Notes under the pieces: model-generated
What the model saw: only the letters and a program-made list of their open reading frames with translations
What the model was told of the DNA's origin: nothing
Databases searched by the model: none
Shown here: in pieces, positions 1 through 9,093 of the stretch
Layout: every line of letters begins with the position of its first letter
Numbering within the stretch: the stretch's first letter is position 1
Program-made: the position numbers and the translations under genes
Assembly (NCBI GenBank): GCA_024364735.1
Contig: JAGFNQ010009450.1
Span: 47,939 to 111,938, forward strand
Direction: 5' to 3'
Source of the DNA: Boesenbergia rotunda
Taxonomy: Eukaryota > Streptophyta > Magnoliopsida > Zingiberales > Zingiberaceae
Length of the DNA stretch: 64,000 bases

Positions 1-610
1 CTGGACTTCAGAATGCTTAAGTCTGTGCATCACAGGAAGTCTGGGCGTAAAATACCCACATTACAGTGATCAAGTCAAGTAGTCATGAATTAAAATCTGA
101 GCTAGACATTATTACTTGACTTGACTAACCCAGTGAACACTACTATCATCTAGATAGTTAGCTAGTAACTAAGGTTAGACACCTAAAAAGGGCTAAAATT
201 CTTACTTGGTTCAAGGGGAGCATGAGTTAAAATCTTTCGCTTTTTGTGCTCTTTCGAATATGTTAGAAAATAAATTATTTTTGAAAATGTTGGTTCACCT
301 ATCCTTAAAATCATTGTTCACCTATCCTAAAAATGCGTGCTAAGAATTTTTTTCTTCCCCAAATACTTAAAGTATTTTTTTTACTTGGCTGGCATATTAC
401 TTGAATGCGTGTTTTATTTCTGATGCTTGCGCACATATTATTTCTTTGTTTTGATGAATGCCAAAGGGGGAGAGTTTAATGGTTAAGCTAGAAAATTAAA
501 AATTCCTGATCTTAGAGCATGTCATTTGCATATTCTTTTTTGGACTCATTGTTTTATCTGGTATTTTCCAACTTTAACCCAGGTTGTCATTGCATCAAAA
601 AGGGGGAGAT
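1..610 (+). mobile_element. 3' untranslated interior of Copia element E1 (rest lies left of the window)
   Basis: No coding frame is visible. The stretch ends in a purine tract directly followed by a TG-starting LTR, which is the layout of the 3' interior of a Copia element. A 12-bp inverted repeat (70-81 and 113-124, TCAAGTCAAGTA against TACTTGACTTGA) could form a stem with a 31-nt loop. Membership of E1 is inferred from position only, because its coding part lies outside the window. Confidence 0.6.
597..609 (+). other. Polypurine tract of E1
   Basis: AAAAAGGGGGAGA lies immediately before the LTR start at 611. In LTR retrotransposons this tract primes plus-strand DNA synthesis. The same 'AAAGGGGGAGAT' wording recurs before the LTRs at 4710 and, in altered form, 11446 and 16484. 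Confidence 0.75.
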
Positions 611-1150
611 TGTTGGTGCAATTTGCAATAATAGTTAAACTTAAGTTTTGATGAATGACAAATATGTTAAAGTTAGACTTGCTTTTGGTTTTGACCTCTT
701 TACTAAGTGTGCAGGGTTGAAAGACTTAGGACCTGACACCAGGCTGAAGTCCAGGGTAGTTGAGTCCTGGTGGGAAGTCTAGTTGGTTCGCGAGGCCTGA
801 CAATTGGCTGAAGCCCAAGTTGGTTGAAACCTGGCAAAAAGACCAGGGTGGTTGAGCCCTGACGGGAAGACCTGGTGGGTTAAGAAGTTGAGTAGAGCTG
901 CATGAGGTAAGTAAAGTAAGTCACTGGAGGAGCGAACCAGTGAGGACGGGTCCTATTTTAGGACTGTAGGCATGGTCCAACTTAGGCCCATTTTGGTGAC
1001 CTCGGTTGAGTTCTGGTTAGATCCTTATCCAGGTTTGGACAGGGTATAATTAACTCTAAAAGCATTCTTATCTTAGTCCATTGCATTAACTCTATTTTAC
1101 AGGTTTTATTTGATATGTAAACTAATTAGATTTTGTAGGTAAATTTTATA

Positions 1151-1325
1151 AAATTATTCCTCATCTAAAGCCTCGGTGGAGGATAAACTCTTATTTAAAT
1201 TATTCGTATTTCTTATTTTATTTGAGAATAAAATTATAAATTATTCCTCATCTAAAGCCTCGGTGGAGGATAAACTCTCATTTAAATTATTCGTATTTCT
1301 TATTTTATTTGAGAATAAAATTACT
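1151..1325 (+). repeat. Direct tandem duplication, about 87 bp x 2, inside the E1 LTR
   Basis: The phrase beginning AAATTATTCCTCATCTAAAG at 1151 recurs at 1238 with very few changes. The short 62-codon reading frame across it simply reads the repeat twice and is not a gene. Confidence 0.85.
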
Positions 1326-1385
1326 CCTACTAATGATAAAATATTATTCTGTACGAGAGTTTAAACTTTAAATTATTTTTTTTAA

Positions 1386-1555
1386 GTGGAACAAAGGATA
1401 GAAACGTTATCTTCTTTGAATTATTCCAAAAAATAGCTTGCTAACTTTATTTAAATTATTTTTTATTTAAGTGGAGCAAAGGATAGAAACGTTATCTTCT
1501 TTGGATTATTCCAAAGAATAGCTTGCTAACTTTATTTAAATTATTTTTTCAATTT
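1386..1555 (+). repeat. Direct tandem duplication, about 85 bp x 2, inside the E1 LTR
   Basis: GTGGAACAAAGGATAGAAAC at 1386 recurs as GTGGAGCAAAGGATAGAAAC at 1471, and the following 60 bp also match. Shorter 'AAGTGGAGCATTCTTA' phrases continue to about 1615, so this LTR part seems to have grown by repeated slippage or unequal exchange. Confidence 0.8.
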
Positions 1556-1751
1556 AAGTGGAGCATTCTTATTTTACTTTAAGTGGAACATTCTTATCTT
1601 AATTTAAGTGGAGCATTTTTAATTAACTCTAAATGCATTCTTATCTTAATTTAATTAGCTATTTTTAAATTATTTAAGAATAGCTTGCTGATGGATAAAG
1701 TTTGGGCTGAGAAGATCATACATCGGATTGAATATTGGCAGTTCGAGGCAC

Positions 1752-1760
1752 TATAAAAAG
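1752..1760 (+). promoter_or_regulatory. TATA-like box of the E1 LTR
   Basis: TATAAAAAG in the context GCACTATAAAAAG. The LTR at 22445 has the same context (GCACTATAAAAGG), which supports a promoter role. No transcript evidence is available from sequence alone. Confidence 0.5.
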
Positions 1761-2297
1761 AAGCAAGCGAGCCCTCTAAAGATATATATATTTTTAAGTC
1801 TGGTTCAAGCTTTGGCGCTCTCTGGCTTCCACGCTCCTCTGCTGCGGTTTGTGCTTTGACTCGACGCTGTCCGACTGCTGCCGGAAGATCGCTCCCAACA
1901 CCTAAGCTGCTTCAGATAATCTTAAATGTTGGGTAACACATTTTTATTTGTTTTGTCTGCATTGAAATTATTTAAGGGGGAAGTGTAGGGTTGTTACACT
2001 TCCGCCTAATCTTGTATTCGAATTGCTCTACCGGGAGTTTACCGGTAGAGAATTTTAGTGGATTGCCCATAGGAAAGGTTCAAGGAGCCTGGGCCTTCGA
2101 GTAGGAGTCGCCGAAGGCTCCGAACGAAGTAAAACTCATCGCTTTTTTATTTTTTTTCGCTTTCGTGTTTCATTTTAATTCTTCTACCATGCATGTTTTT
2201 CAAAGCATCATACGATTTTCTATCGACTCTGATTTTAAAATGAAAATTTTAAAAGTCACGTGATTCACCCCCCCCCCTCACATGCATCGGCCCTACA

Positions 2298-3603
2298 TAA
2301 ATAACTCATGGAACCTAATGTAAATACAAGATTAAGCATGTAAAAAGAGATCAAAACATGGATTTGAGAGCCTTATCAAAATGGTAATTATCAAATACCA
2401 TAAGAACTCTACACAAGCCAAATTAGTGGAAGAGCTAAAGGAAATAAACTCAATAGTCCAAGAAGATAAAGAAGAAGAAGAATTGCTCATTTCATCAAGT
2501 GAAGTGGCACAATCAAGTGAAAGATCATCCACTTCATCAAGAGAAGAAGAAGTATCCATCTAAAGAATTGAGGGGGAGGAGAGATCCCCATCAATATCGG
2601 AGCAAGAAGAGGCTCCTACCTCTGCCAAAGTAAGGACCAAAGACCATATCATTTGCTTTAGATGCAATGAAAAGGATCAATACAAGGACAAGTGTCCAAA
2701 GGATAAGAAAAAGGAGGTAAACCCTAAACCCATTTCAATTTCTTCTAAATCTAACATGGGTTGTAGGAATGAGAAAATCCAAAAGAAAAGGGAGAAAATT
2801 AGATGCTTCACATGTGGTGAGCTAGGACACTACCACACGAAATGCCCAAGGAGTGGAAAACTCAAGAAAATTGAGCATTTAAGAAGATGAGAGAAAGAAG
2901 AAAAGAAGAGGAGATCACATCAAGGGGGAGCTACGAGGATAAGGGAGGTAATCCCTAACTTTAAATTGAAAGGCAATTCAAAATTAAGTTCCTCCATGCA
3001 TGTTAGAAATAATGAACAATGCTTGCTTGTGCATAATCATGGATTTAGGTATAATGATAGGAATATGGTTAACAAAGTAGATCAAAACCCTAAAAAGGTC
3101 ATGCATCATGAAAAATCCAAGACCTTTAGACCTAAGGATCAAGGCAAAAATCCCAAAAAGGGGAGACATATGCTTAGAAAGGTGGGTAGGTTAGGAATGT
3201 ATAAGGTGGACATGTGGATTCTAGTGTTAAAAGCCTAAAAGGGAAAATCAAGCTTTGAGAGCAAAGCTTGATAGGTTGGAAAAGATCCTAGAAAGATTCA
3301 CGATTGGATCTAAGGGTTTAGATATGATGTTGGGTGGTCTAAAACCCAACAATGATTGATCGGGGTTGGGATACTGATCTAAGAGCTCCAATGCCAGTGG
3401 GAAGAAATATGCTAGGGTAGCATATGAGTATGGCAAGGAGGGGAAGTCTAAAAATGGCAAAGGGGTGCCATTTAAAGGGAAAAAGAAGGACTTAACCAAG
3501 GACAAGGTATCTAAGGTTAAGAAAGTTAAGTTTGTAGGTCAAGAGTCATCAGAGGTACACCGGTGTGGCCTAGTGGTTGTTGAGTCACCTAGGGAGGTGG
3601 CTA
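2298..3603 (+). pseudogene. Broken Copia gag, C-terminal two thirds (element E2)
   Basis: Capsid remnant, from about 2377, of a gag-only Copia element. It is homologous through its length to the E3 gag at 6960-8209. Visible parts in order: a Glu/Ser-rich acidic segment (about 2420-2600), two zinc knuckles, and a basic tail. In knuckle 1 (about 2654) the pattern is C-x2-C-x4-Q-x4-C, so the His is changed to Gln. Knuckle 2 (about 2804) is an intact CCHC (CFTCGELGHYHTKC). The tail carries an 'RFTIGSKGLDMMLGG' box, related to a box also seen in the E6 gag. In-frame stops (for example after the acidic block and near 2888) and frame changes break it. The N-terminal third is absent, so the element is 5'-truncated. 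Confidence 0.75.
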
Positions 3604-4709
3604 GAGCTAAGACTCAAGGGTGAGCTTTAGGAGCCTTTGGGATATATGGTGAATGGATCTTAGGAGGTATTCTCCTAGAGGTCTAGATGGATCATGGAGT
3701 GTGCCAAAAGAATTGAAGACGGACTTGAGTCTCAATTCTTGGGATTTAGCACGATGATTTTGAGTTTCATGCATGGAAATATGACATTGGGGTCATAATG
3801 CATGAAAGTTGGTTTTTGATGTATAAATACCATATAAATCAATGCTAGGGATGCATTATGGGTTGGTATGTGTAAAGACATCAAGAGGAAAACCAAAACT
3901 AGGACTTTAGGTCAAGGGTTGATTGAACTATTTAGGTAGTTTCAGGTTTTGTGTCAATCTTGGGAATGGTGATAGATACATTTTTGAGTATATTTTTCCC
4001 AAGTAGGTATGGGTACCACAAACCTCTCCACAAAATTTAAAAATTTTTGAAAATTTATAAAATTTCTGACGCATTTCTGAAGTTGGGTTCAGAAAGTTGA
4101 AATGGGGTTTTTCAATGTGCCAGTCGACTGGTCCAGGGGGCAGTCGACTGGTACAGGCTGATTTGGGTTTTCAGCCATTGAAAAATATCCAATTGATATG
4201 TAACAAGTGTGGAACCTTGTGGGGGGTTAGTACACTATGTTTATAATCATTTAGAGGTTAAAGAGTCCAATAAGGGGGAAATTATTGGAGTCTTTTGATG
4301 TATGGCAAAGGCGGAGAAGTGTTAGGTTTAAGTGGGAAACCAAACACGCCTTTGCGGGAAATCCTAGGTCTAGGAGGAGCTTAGGTAAAGGGGGAGCATT
4401 GTTGCTCCATTCTTGGCGTAAGGAGAACCTTGAAGAGGTTCTTAAAAAACCTTTGTAAGTCCAATGTAGGGGGATCCTTGGGAAGGTTTTTTAAAAAAAT
4501 CCGTTTTGGTGAAAATTCCTAACTTGGGGAGGTTAGGTGTGGGGATGCCTTGGGATATGATCCATGATTGTTTGCATTGCATATGCATTGGCGGTGTAAG
4601 TCCAAGGTGGAGCCTTGGCAACGTAAGTCCAAATGGTTGTTAGCATTGTGTTTTTGCTATGTGTTTTCCCTAACTTAAACGGATTGTCAAACATCAAAAA
4701 GGGGGAGAT
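3604..4709 (+). mobile_element. Untranslated 3' interior of E2
   Basis: No coding frame is evident. The phrase structure matches E3 (8212-8760) and E4 (15500-16480), so it is a conserved non-coding module of this element group that sits between gag and the polypurine tract. It contains one CAGTCGACTG pair (4121-4130 and 4141-4150). It ends in AAAAAGGGGGAGA at 4696-4708, the polypurine tract. Confidence 0.7.
4121..4150. repeat. CAGTCGACTG palindrome pair, E2 3' interior
   Basis: Exact 10-bp palindromes at 4121-4130 and 4141-4150, starts 20 bp apart. Same pair type as in E3, E4 and several LTRs. Confidence 0.9.
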
Positions 4710-5167
4710 TGTTAGGTCAATCTATAGTCCAGAGTGACCATGTGTTTTGATATTTGGGCAAAGGGTTTAAGTTAGGTTTACCCTTGTGTTCTAATATGTG
4801 TATGTGAGTGTGCAGGGTTGCAGGTTACACATATTGACTTAGCTGGACGACTTCAGGTACGGTGAAGGGTGGCATGGAGGTAAGCTGTGGGCTTGTGTGT
4901 ACCAGAGGGACCATGGATAGCAGGGATGATGAGCCGAGGGGCGCAAACTTCGAGGCATGCGTGAAGGATGACATGGAGGCAAGCTGGAGGCTTGTATGCA
5001 CATCCGAGGGACGGGAGCCAAAGATGAAGAGGGCGCGAAGGCAATAGTCGAGGCTACTGAAGAGTCAGCTGAGTCGTGAGGGTACGAGTGCTGAGGGAAT
5101 GTACTTGGGGAAATCCTAGGGGTCGAGTGAGGAGAGAATTATACTCGGGAAGGAAACCTAGGTAGGG

Positions 5168-5326
5168 CAGTCGACTGGCGTCTGGGCAGTTGACTGGTAA
5201 ACCTCACAGTAACATCAGTCGACTGCTAATGGGGCAGTCGGCTGGTAAGACTAGAAATTCGAACGTTGGGCTTGCAACGGTCGAGTTTGAGTGGGGGCAG
5301 TCGACTGGCCTTGGGCCAGTCGACTG
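5168..5326. repeat. CAGTCGACTG cluster in the U3 part of the E2 LTR
   Basis: Exact copies start at 5168, 5216, 5298 and 5317, with one-base variants at 5187 (CAGTTGACTG) and 5235 (CAGTCGGCTG). The pair at 5298-5326 is also a perfect 13-bp inverted repeat (CAGTCGACTGGCC / GGCCAGTCGACTG) with a 3-nt loop. Confidence 0.9.
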
Positions 5327-5352
5327 GTAGCGGGTTTTTTAGCCAAGAGACC

Positions 5353-5362
5353 TATTTAAAGG
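5353..5362 (+). promoter_or_regulatory. TATA-like box of the E2 LTR
   Basis: TATTTAAAGG, 27 bp after the last palindrome. The same relative position is seen in the LTRs at 5715, 11446 and 13769. Confidence 0.5.
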
Positions 5363-6068
5363 GGCTCGGTTTTGGCTGAGAGCTCTTGACGACATGAGCT
5401 TGGTTAGAGCTCATTAGTAGTCTTTGGTGCTCAGAAGTGTGTCCGAGTTTATGGCGAGGTTTCTCCACCCACAAGGAGCTACACGAGCTAGCCGGAGGGC
5501 ATCCGGGGAGTGATCCGCCGAAGGATCGAGGGATCGTCCACCTTATGGACAACAGTGGAGTAGGAGCGTCATCTCCGAACCACGTAAAAGGTTGGCGTTA
5601 GCATTTTGTAATTTGTTTATTTGTTATTCCGCTTGCGCTTGCTAACGTCGTAGGTAGAGAATCGAAGAAGTTGCTATTCACCCCCCCCTCTAGCAAGACG
5701 AACACGATCTAACAAAGGGTGGCATGGGAGACAAGCCGCTGGCTTGCATGCATCCGAGGGACGAGAGCCAAAGTCGAAGAGGGCTTGAAGGCAACAGATC
5801 GAGGCTGCTAGAGCAGGGACGATGAGCTGAGGGAAGCGGACTTCGAGGCATACGTAAAGGGTGGCATGGGAGACAAGCCGCGGGCTTGCATGCATCCGAG
5901 GGACGAGAGCCAAAGTCGAAGAGGGCTTGAAGGCAACAGGTCGAGGCTGCTGAATGAAGAGTCAACTGAGTCGTGAGGATTCGAGTGCTGAGAGAACTGT
6001 ACTCGGAAGGGAAATCCTAGGGTTCGAGTGCTGAGAGAATTGTACTCTGGAAGGAAAAACCTAGGTGG

Positions 6069-6236
6069 CAGTCGACTGATCCTTTACCAATCGACTGAGG
6101 TAAAGCACAGAGAGATCAGTCGACTGGTAAAGGACCAGTCGACTGATGTAGTCGACTGGTGACCAGAATGCGAACCGTCAAGGCAGTGACCTTTTAATTC
6201 GCAAAGACCAGTCGACTGCCCTGGGGCAGTCGACTG
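6069..6236. repeat. CAGTCGACTG cluster in the U3 part of the E3 5' LTR
   Basis: Exact copies start at 6069, 6117, 6136, 6209 and 6227. Variants are CAATCGACTG (6088) and TAGTCGACTG (6149). Positions 6207-6220 and 6225-6238 form a perfect 14-bp inverted repeat (ACCAGTCGACTGCC / GGCAGTCGACTGGT) with the 4-nt loop CTGG. Confidence 0.9.
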
Positions 6237-6262
6237 GTAACGGTCAAATCAGGATCGAGCTC

Positions 6263-6272
6263 TATTTAAGAG
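6263..6272 (+). promoter_or_regulatory. TATA-like box of the E3 5' LTR
   Basis: TATTTAAGAG lies 27 bp after the last palindrome and is identical in the E3 3' LTR (12259). Confidence 0.5.
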
Positions 6273-6622
6273 AGCTCGTGTTTGACTACTTTTCTTTGGC
6301 GAAACAAGCTTGGTAAGAGCTTGCTAGTAGCCTACAAGTGCTCAGGTCGTGTCAAAGTGTTGTGGCGAGGTTCTCCACCCAAAGAGCGACAAGAGTTAGC
6401 CGGAGGTGCTCCGGGGAATCATCCACCGAAGGATCAGGATCGTCCACCTTACGGACAGCCGTGGAGTAGGAGTTTTATCTCTGAACCACGTAAATCGGTG
6501 TGTCTTTCTTATTTGTTAGTTTTAGTTTTTATTATTCCGCTTGCGCACTAACAATTGTAGGAAGAAAAATCGAGAAGTAGCTATTCACCCCCCCTCTAGC
6601 TTCACGACAAGATCCCAACAAG

Positions 6623-6634
6623 TGGTATCAGAGC
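6623..6634 (+). other. Primer binding site of E3
   Basis: TGGTATCAGAGC, two bases after the LTR end. It is complementary to the 3' end of initiator tRNA-Met, the usual primer of plant Copia elements. Confidence 0.9.
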
Positions 6635-6686
6635 GAGGTTCGCTCATCTACGGACTATCCGCCGAGAGAGTAAAAAGCTAAAGGAA

Positions 6687-8209
6687 ATGGCGATTGAAGA
6701 AAAATTGGGGGATGACATAAATGTTCCACCTCCCTACGATCGCGAGGATTTCGAGTATTGGAGGATGTAGACAAGGACATGGTTTGGTATGGATTGGAAC
6801 TACATGATCGTGCTAGAAGAGTCATTTGAAGTTCCATGAGATAAGCATGGGAAAAAGCTCCGACTAAGATATTGGAATGAGGAGCAACAAGCCCAATCGA
6901 AGGCAAACAAGAAGGTAATTTCAATATTACTTGATATTTTGCCTAATGATATAATTAGGGGTGTAGGTGAATACAAAAATGCACATGAGTTATGGAACAA
7001 GATGGTAGCATTTCATGAAAATTCTACACAAGCTCAAGTAGTGGAAGAGTCCAAGGAAATGAGCTCAATGGTCCAAGAAGAGGAGAAGGATCAATTGGAT
7101 GAAGAAAGAAGATCAACATCCGAAGTGGCACAAGAAAGTGAAAGATCATCCACTTCATCAAGGGAAGAAGAAGAGGACTCCACTTCAAGGATTGAGGGGG
7201 AGGAGAGACCACCTTGATACCGGAGCAAGAAGAAGCATCTACCTCCACCAAAGCAAAGTCTAAAGATCACATCATTTGCTTTGGATACAACAAGAAGGGA
7301 CACTACAAGGATAAGTGCCCATTAGGTAAAAAGGAGGTAAACCCTAAACCCGAGTAATTCATTTAAAATCTAATATGGGTTGTAGGGAAAAGAAGGAGAA
7401 AAGACACATTAGATGTTACACGTGTGGTGAGCTAGGACACTACCACACCAAGTGCTCAAGGAAAGGAGAATTCAAGAAATTGGAGCATTTGAGGAAGTGG
7501 GAAAAGGAGAAGAAGAAGAGCTCATATCCAGGGGGAGCTATAAGGGTAAGGGAAGTAATCCCTAACTCTAAGCATTTTTCAAATTTATCTATGTGTGGTA
7601 GAAATAATTAAAATGGTTTGCCTTTGTATGTTAGAAATGATAATGAGAACTATTTATCTAAGCGTAATTTTGGTTTTAAATATTGTGATAAAAATAGGAC
7701 TAATGTCATATCTCAAAACCCTAAGGAATCTATGTATCATGATAAATCTAGGTCTTTTAGACCTAAGGATCAAGGCATTAACCCAAAGAAAGGGAGACAC
7801 ATGCCTAGACAAGTGGGTAGATCTAGAAATGTCCAAGGTGGACATGGTGATACTAAGGTTAAGAACCTAGAGAGGGAAAATCAAGCTTTGAGGGCAATGC
7901 TTGATAAATTGGAGGAAACCCTAGAAAGATTCACTAGTGGATCTAAGGGTTTAGGCATGGTGTCGGGTAGTCAAAACCCCGACAATGATAGACCGGGCCT
8001 AGGATACCAATCTATTAGAGCACATACTATGGAAAAGTCATATGCAAGGATGTCATATGACTATAGTAAGGGGAAGGCCAAGAATGGCAAGGGGAAGCCA
8101 TTTAAAGGGGAAAAGAAGAATTTAACCAAGGACAAGGTGTATAGAGTTAAGAGAGTTAGGGTTGAAGGCCAAAAGACACCAAAGTACACATGTGTGGCCT
8201 TGCCATTAT
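6687..8209 (+). pseudogene. Broken gag of E3
   Basis: Capsid/nucleocapsid precursor of a gag-only Copia-type element. The likely start is the ATG at 6687, 53 bp after the primer site. An N-terminal FEYWRM motif, a hallmark of Copia Gag, ends in a TAG stop soon after. Next come a helical region ('ILLDILPNDIIRGV...NAHELWNKMVAF', about 6915-7017), an acidic Glu/Ser stretch (7040-7215) and two zinc knuckles. Knuckle 1 (7278) has Cys2 changed to Tyr. Knuckle 2 (7414) is intact (CYTCGELGHYHTKC). A basic tail (7618-8211, the longest open part) holds the 'RFTSGSKGLGMVSG' and 'RPGLGY' boxes. Several stops and frame changes separate these parts, so it cannot make a full Gag. No protease, integrase or RT follows. 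Confidence 0.8.
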
Positions 8210-8211
8210 AG

Positions 8212-9093
8212 ATGAGTCACCTAGGGAGGTGACTAAGGCTAAGAGCTCAAGAGGGAGCTCTAGGAGTCAAAATGGGAACCATGGTCAATGGATCCCAAGA
8301 GGGTTTCTTCAAAAGGACTAGATGAATTATGAAATGTGCCAAAGGATTTGGAAGACAAATTTGAGACTTCATTCTAGGGATTTGGCACATTAAAAGTAAG
8401 GTATCATGCAAAATATGACAATGGAGCTATATTGAATGAAACTTGGTTCTTAATGTGGAGTTGTCATATAAATCAATGCTAGGGAGGCATTGAGGTTGGG
8501 GGTAAAAAGATACATCGAGAAGAGATCAAAACTAGGACTTTAGGTCAAGATTCAATTGAACTATTTAGATAGTTTTAGAGTTTTGTGTCAATCTTGGGAT
8601 TGATGATAGATTTAATTTTAAATATATTTTTCCAAGTGGACATGGGTATCATAAATCTCTCCACAAAATTTTGAAATTTTTGGAAATTTGTAGAATTAGT
8701 TATACATTTCTGAAACTAGGTCTGAAATACTGAAAATGTAAGGTATCAGTCGACTGATGCAGAGTCAGTCGACTGATCCAGGTTAAATAAGAAACTAGGA
8801 TATTCAATATAGCAGTCGAGCCAGTCGACTGATCTTTCTGTTCAGTTTATCAGTCGACTGACCCTGGGGCAGTCGACTGATGTTGTGAGTTTTAAAAAGA
8901 AAACCCCGCGCAGGGGGCGGCCGAACCTAGGGTTTCAGGCCGCCCCTTGCCGTTACTCTTCTCTCTTGACCTCCCCAACTGATCTAAACCTTCCCCAAGT
9001 CCTGAAATCATATTCCTAGCTTTCCTTCACTCTTGATCTGAGTCTAGGGCAAGAAAAGCATCGTTTTTGAGTCAACTGTGATCCTTATTCATC
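8212..9093 (+). mobile_element. First 3' module of E3 and leader of its second ORF
   Basis: 8212 to about 8760 matches the E2 3' interior (3604-4120) phrase by phrase. A palindrome cluster follows (8747-8879). From about 8885 the sequence changes character. A GC-rich stem (GGGGCGGCC 8914-8922 / GGCCGCCCC 8938-8946, 15-nt loop) is followed by a pyrimidine-rich leader up to an ATG at 9094. In E2 and E4 the palindromes lead on to a polypurine tract. Here they lead on to a new ORF. Confidence 0.6.
8747..8879. repeat. CAGTCGACTG cluster, E3 first 3' module
   Basis: Exact copies start at 8747, 8766, 8822, 8851 and 8870. Two pairs have starts 19 bp apart (8747/8766 and 8851/8870). Confidence 0.9.

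Larger units (their letters stand above)
611..2297 (+). mobile_element. 3' LTR of Copia element E1
   Basis: It starts TGTTGGTGCAA right after the polypurine tract. The tail has a pyrimidine-rich 'ATTCACCCCCCC' block followed by CCCTACA at 2291-2297, a one-base variant of the CCCAACA/CCAACA that ends the other Copia LTRs here. A TATA-like box lies at 1752. Near 700-860 there are repeated 'GAAGTCC/GACCTGG' phrases, shared with the LTR at 22445. About 1.7 kb long. Unlike most other Copia LTRs in the window, it has an AT-rich, palindrome-free stretch upstream of the TATA box. The 3' boundary is the less certain end. Confidence 0.7.
4710..5714 (+). mobile_element. 3' LTR of Copia element E2
   Basis: It starts TGTTAGGTCAA after the polypurine tract and ends CTAACA at 5709-5714, after the usual 'ATTCACCCCCCCCTCTAGC' block. 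It is 1005 bp long. Order inside: a 103-bp-type repeat (GGCATGGAGG... at 4870 and 4974), a palindrome cluster at 5168-5326, a TATA-like box at 5353, then a conserved block shared with 6280-6550. It abuts an internal point of the E3 5' LTR at 5715, which suggests E2 landed in, or recombined with, that LTR. Confidence 0.8.
5715..6620 (+). mobile_element. 5' LTR of non-autonomous Copia element E3, left end missing
   Basis: Nearly the same sequence as the E3 3' LTR (11446-12618) from about 11706 onward, so roughly the first 260 bp are lost. It ends CCCAACA at 6614-6620, directly followed by a primer binding site, which marks it as a 5' LTR. It carries two copies of a 143-bp repeat (5715 and 5858), a palindrome cluster (6069-6236) and a TATTTAAGAG box (6263). 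The left breakpoint coincides exactly with the end of the E2 LTR. Confidence 0.8.

Noticed and set aside
4839..6000. Frames on both strands (for example 5674-5965 minus and 11560-11957 minus) rich in Pro, Ser, Cys
   Set aside because: They read LTR repeats. Parallel frames occur in every LTR copy, and the region is promoter-proximal non-coding sequence.
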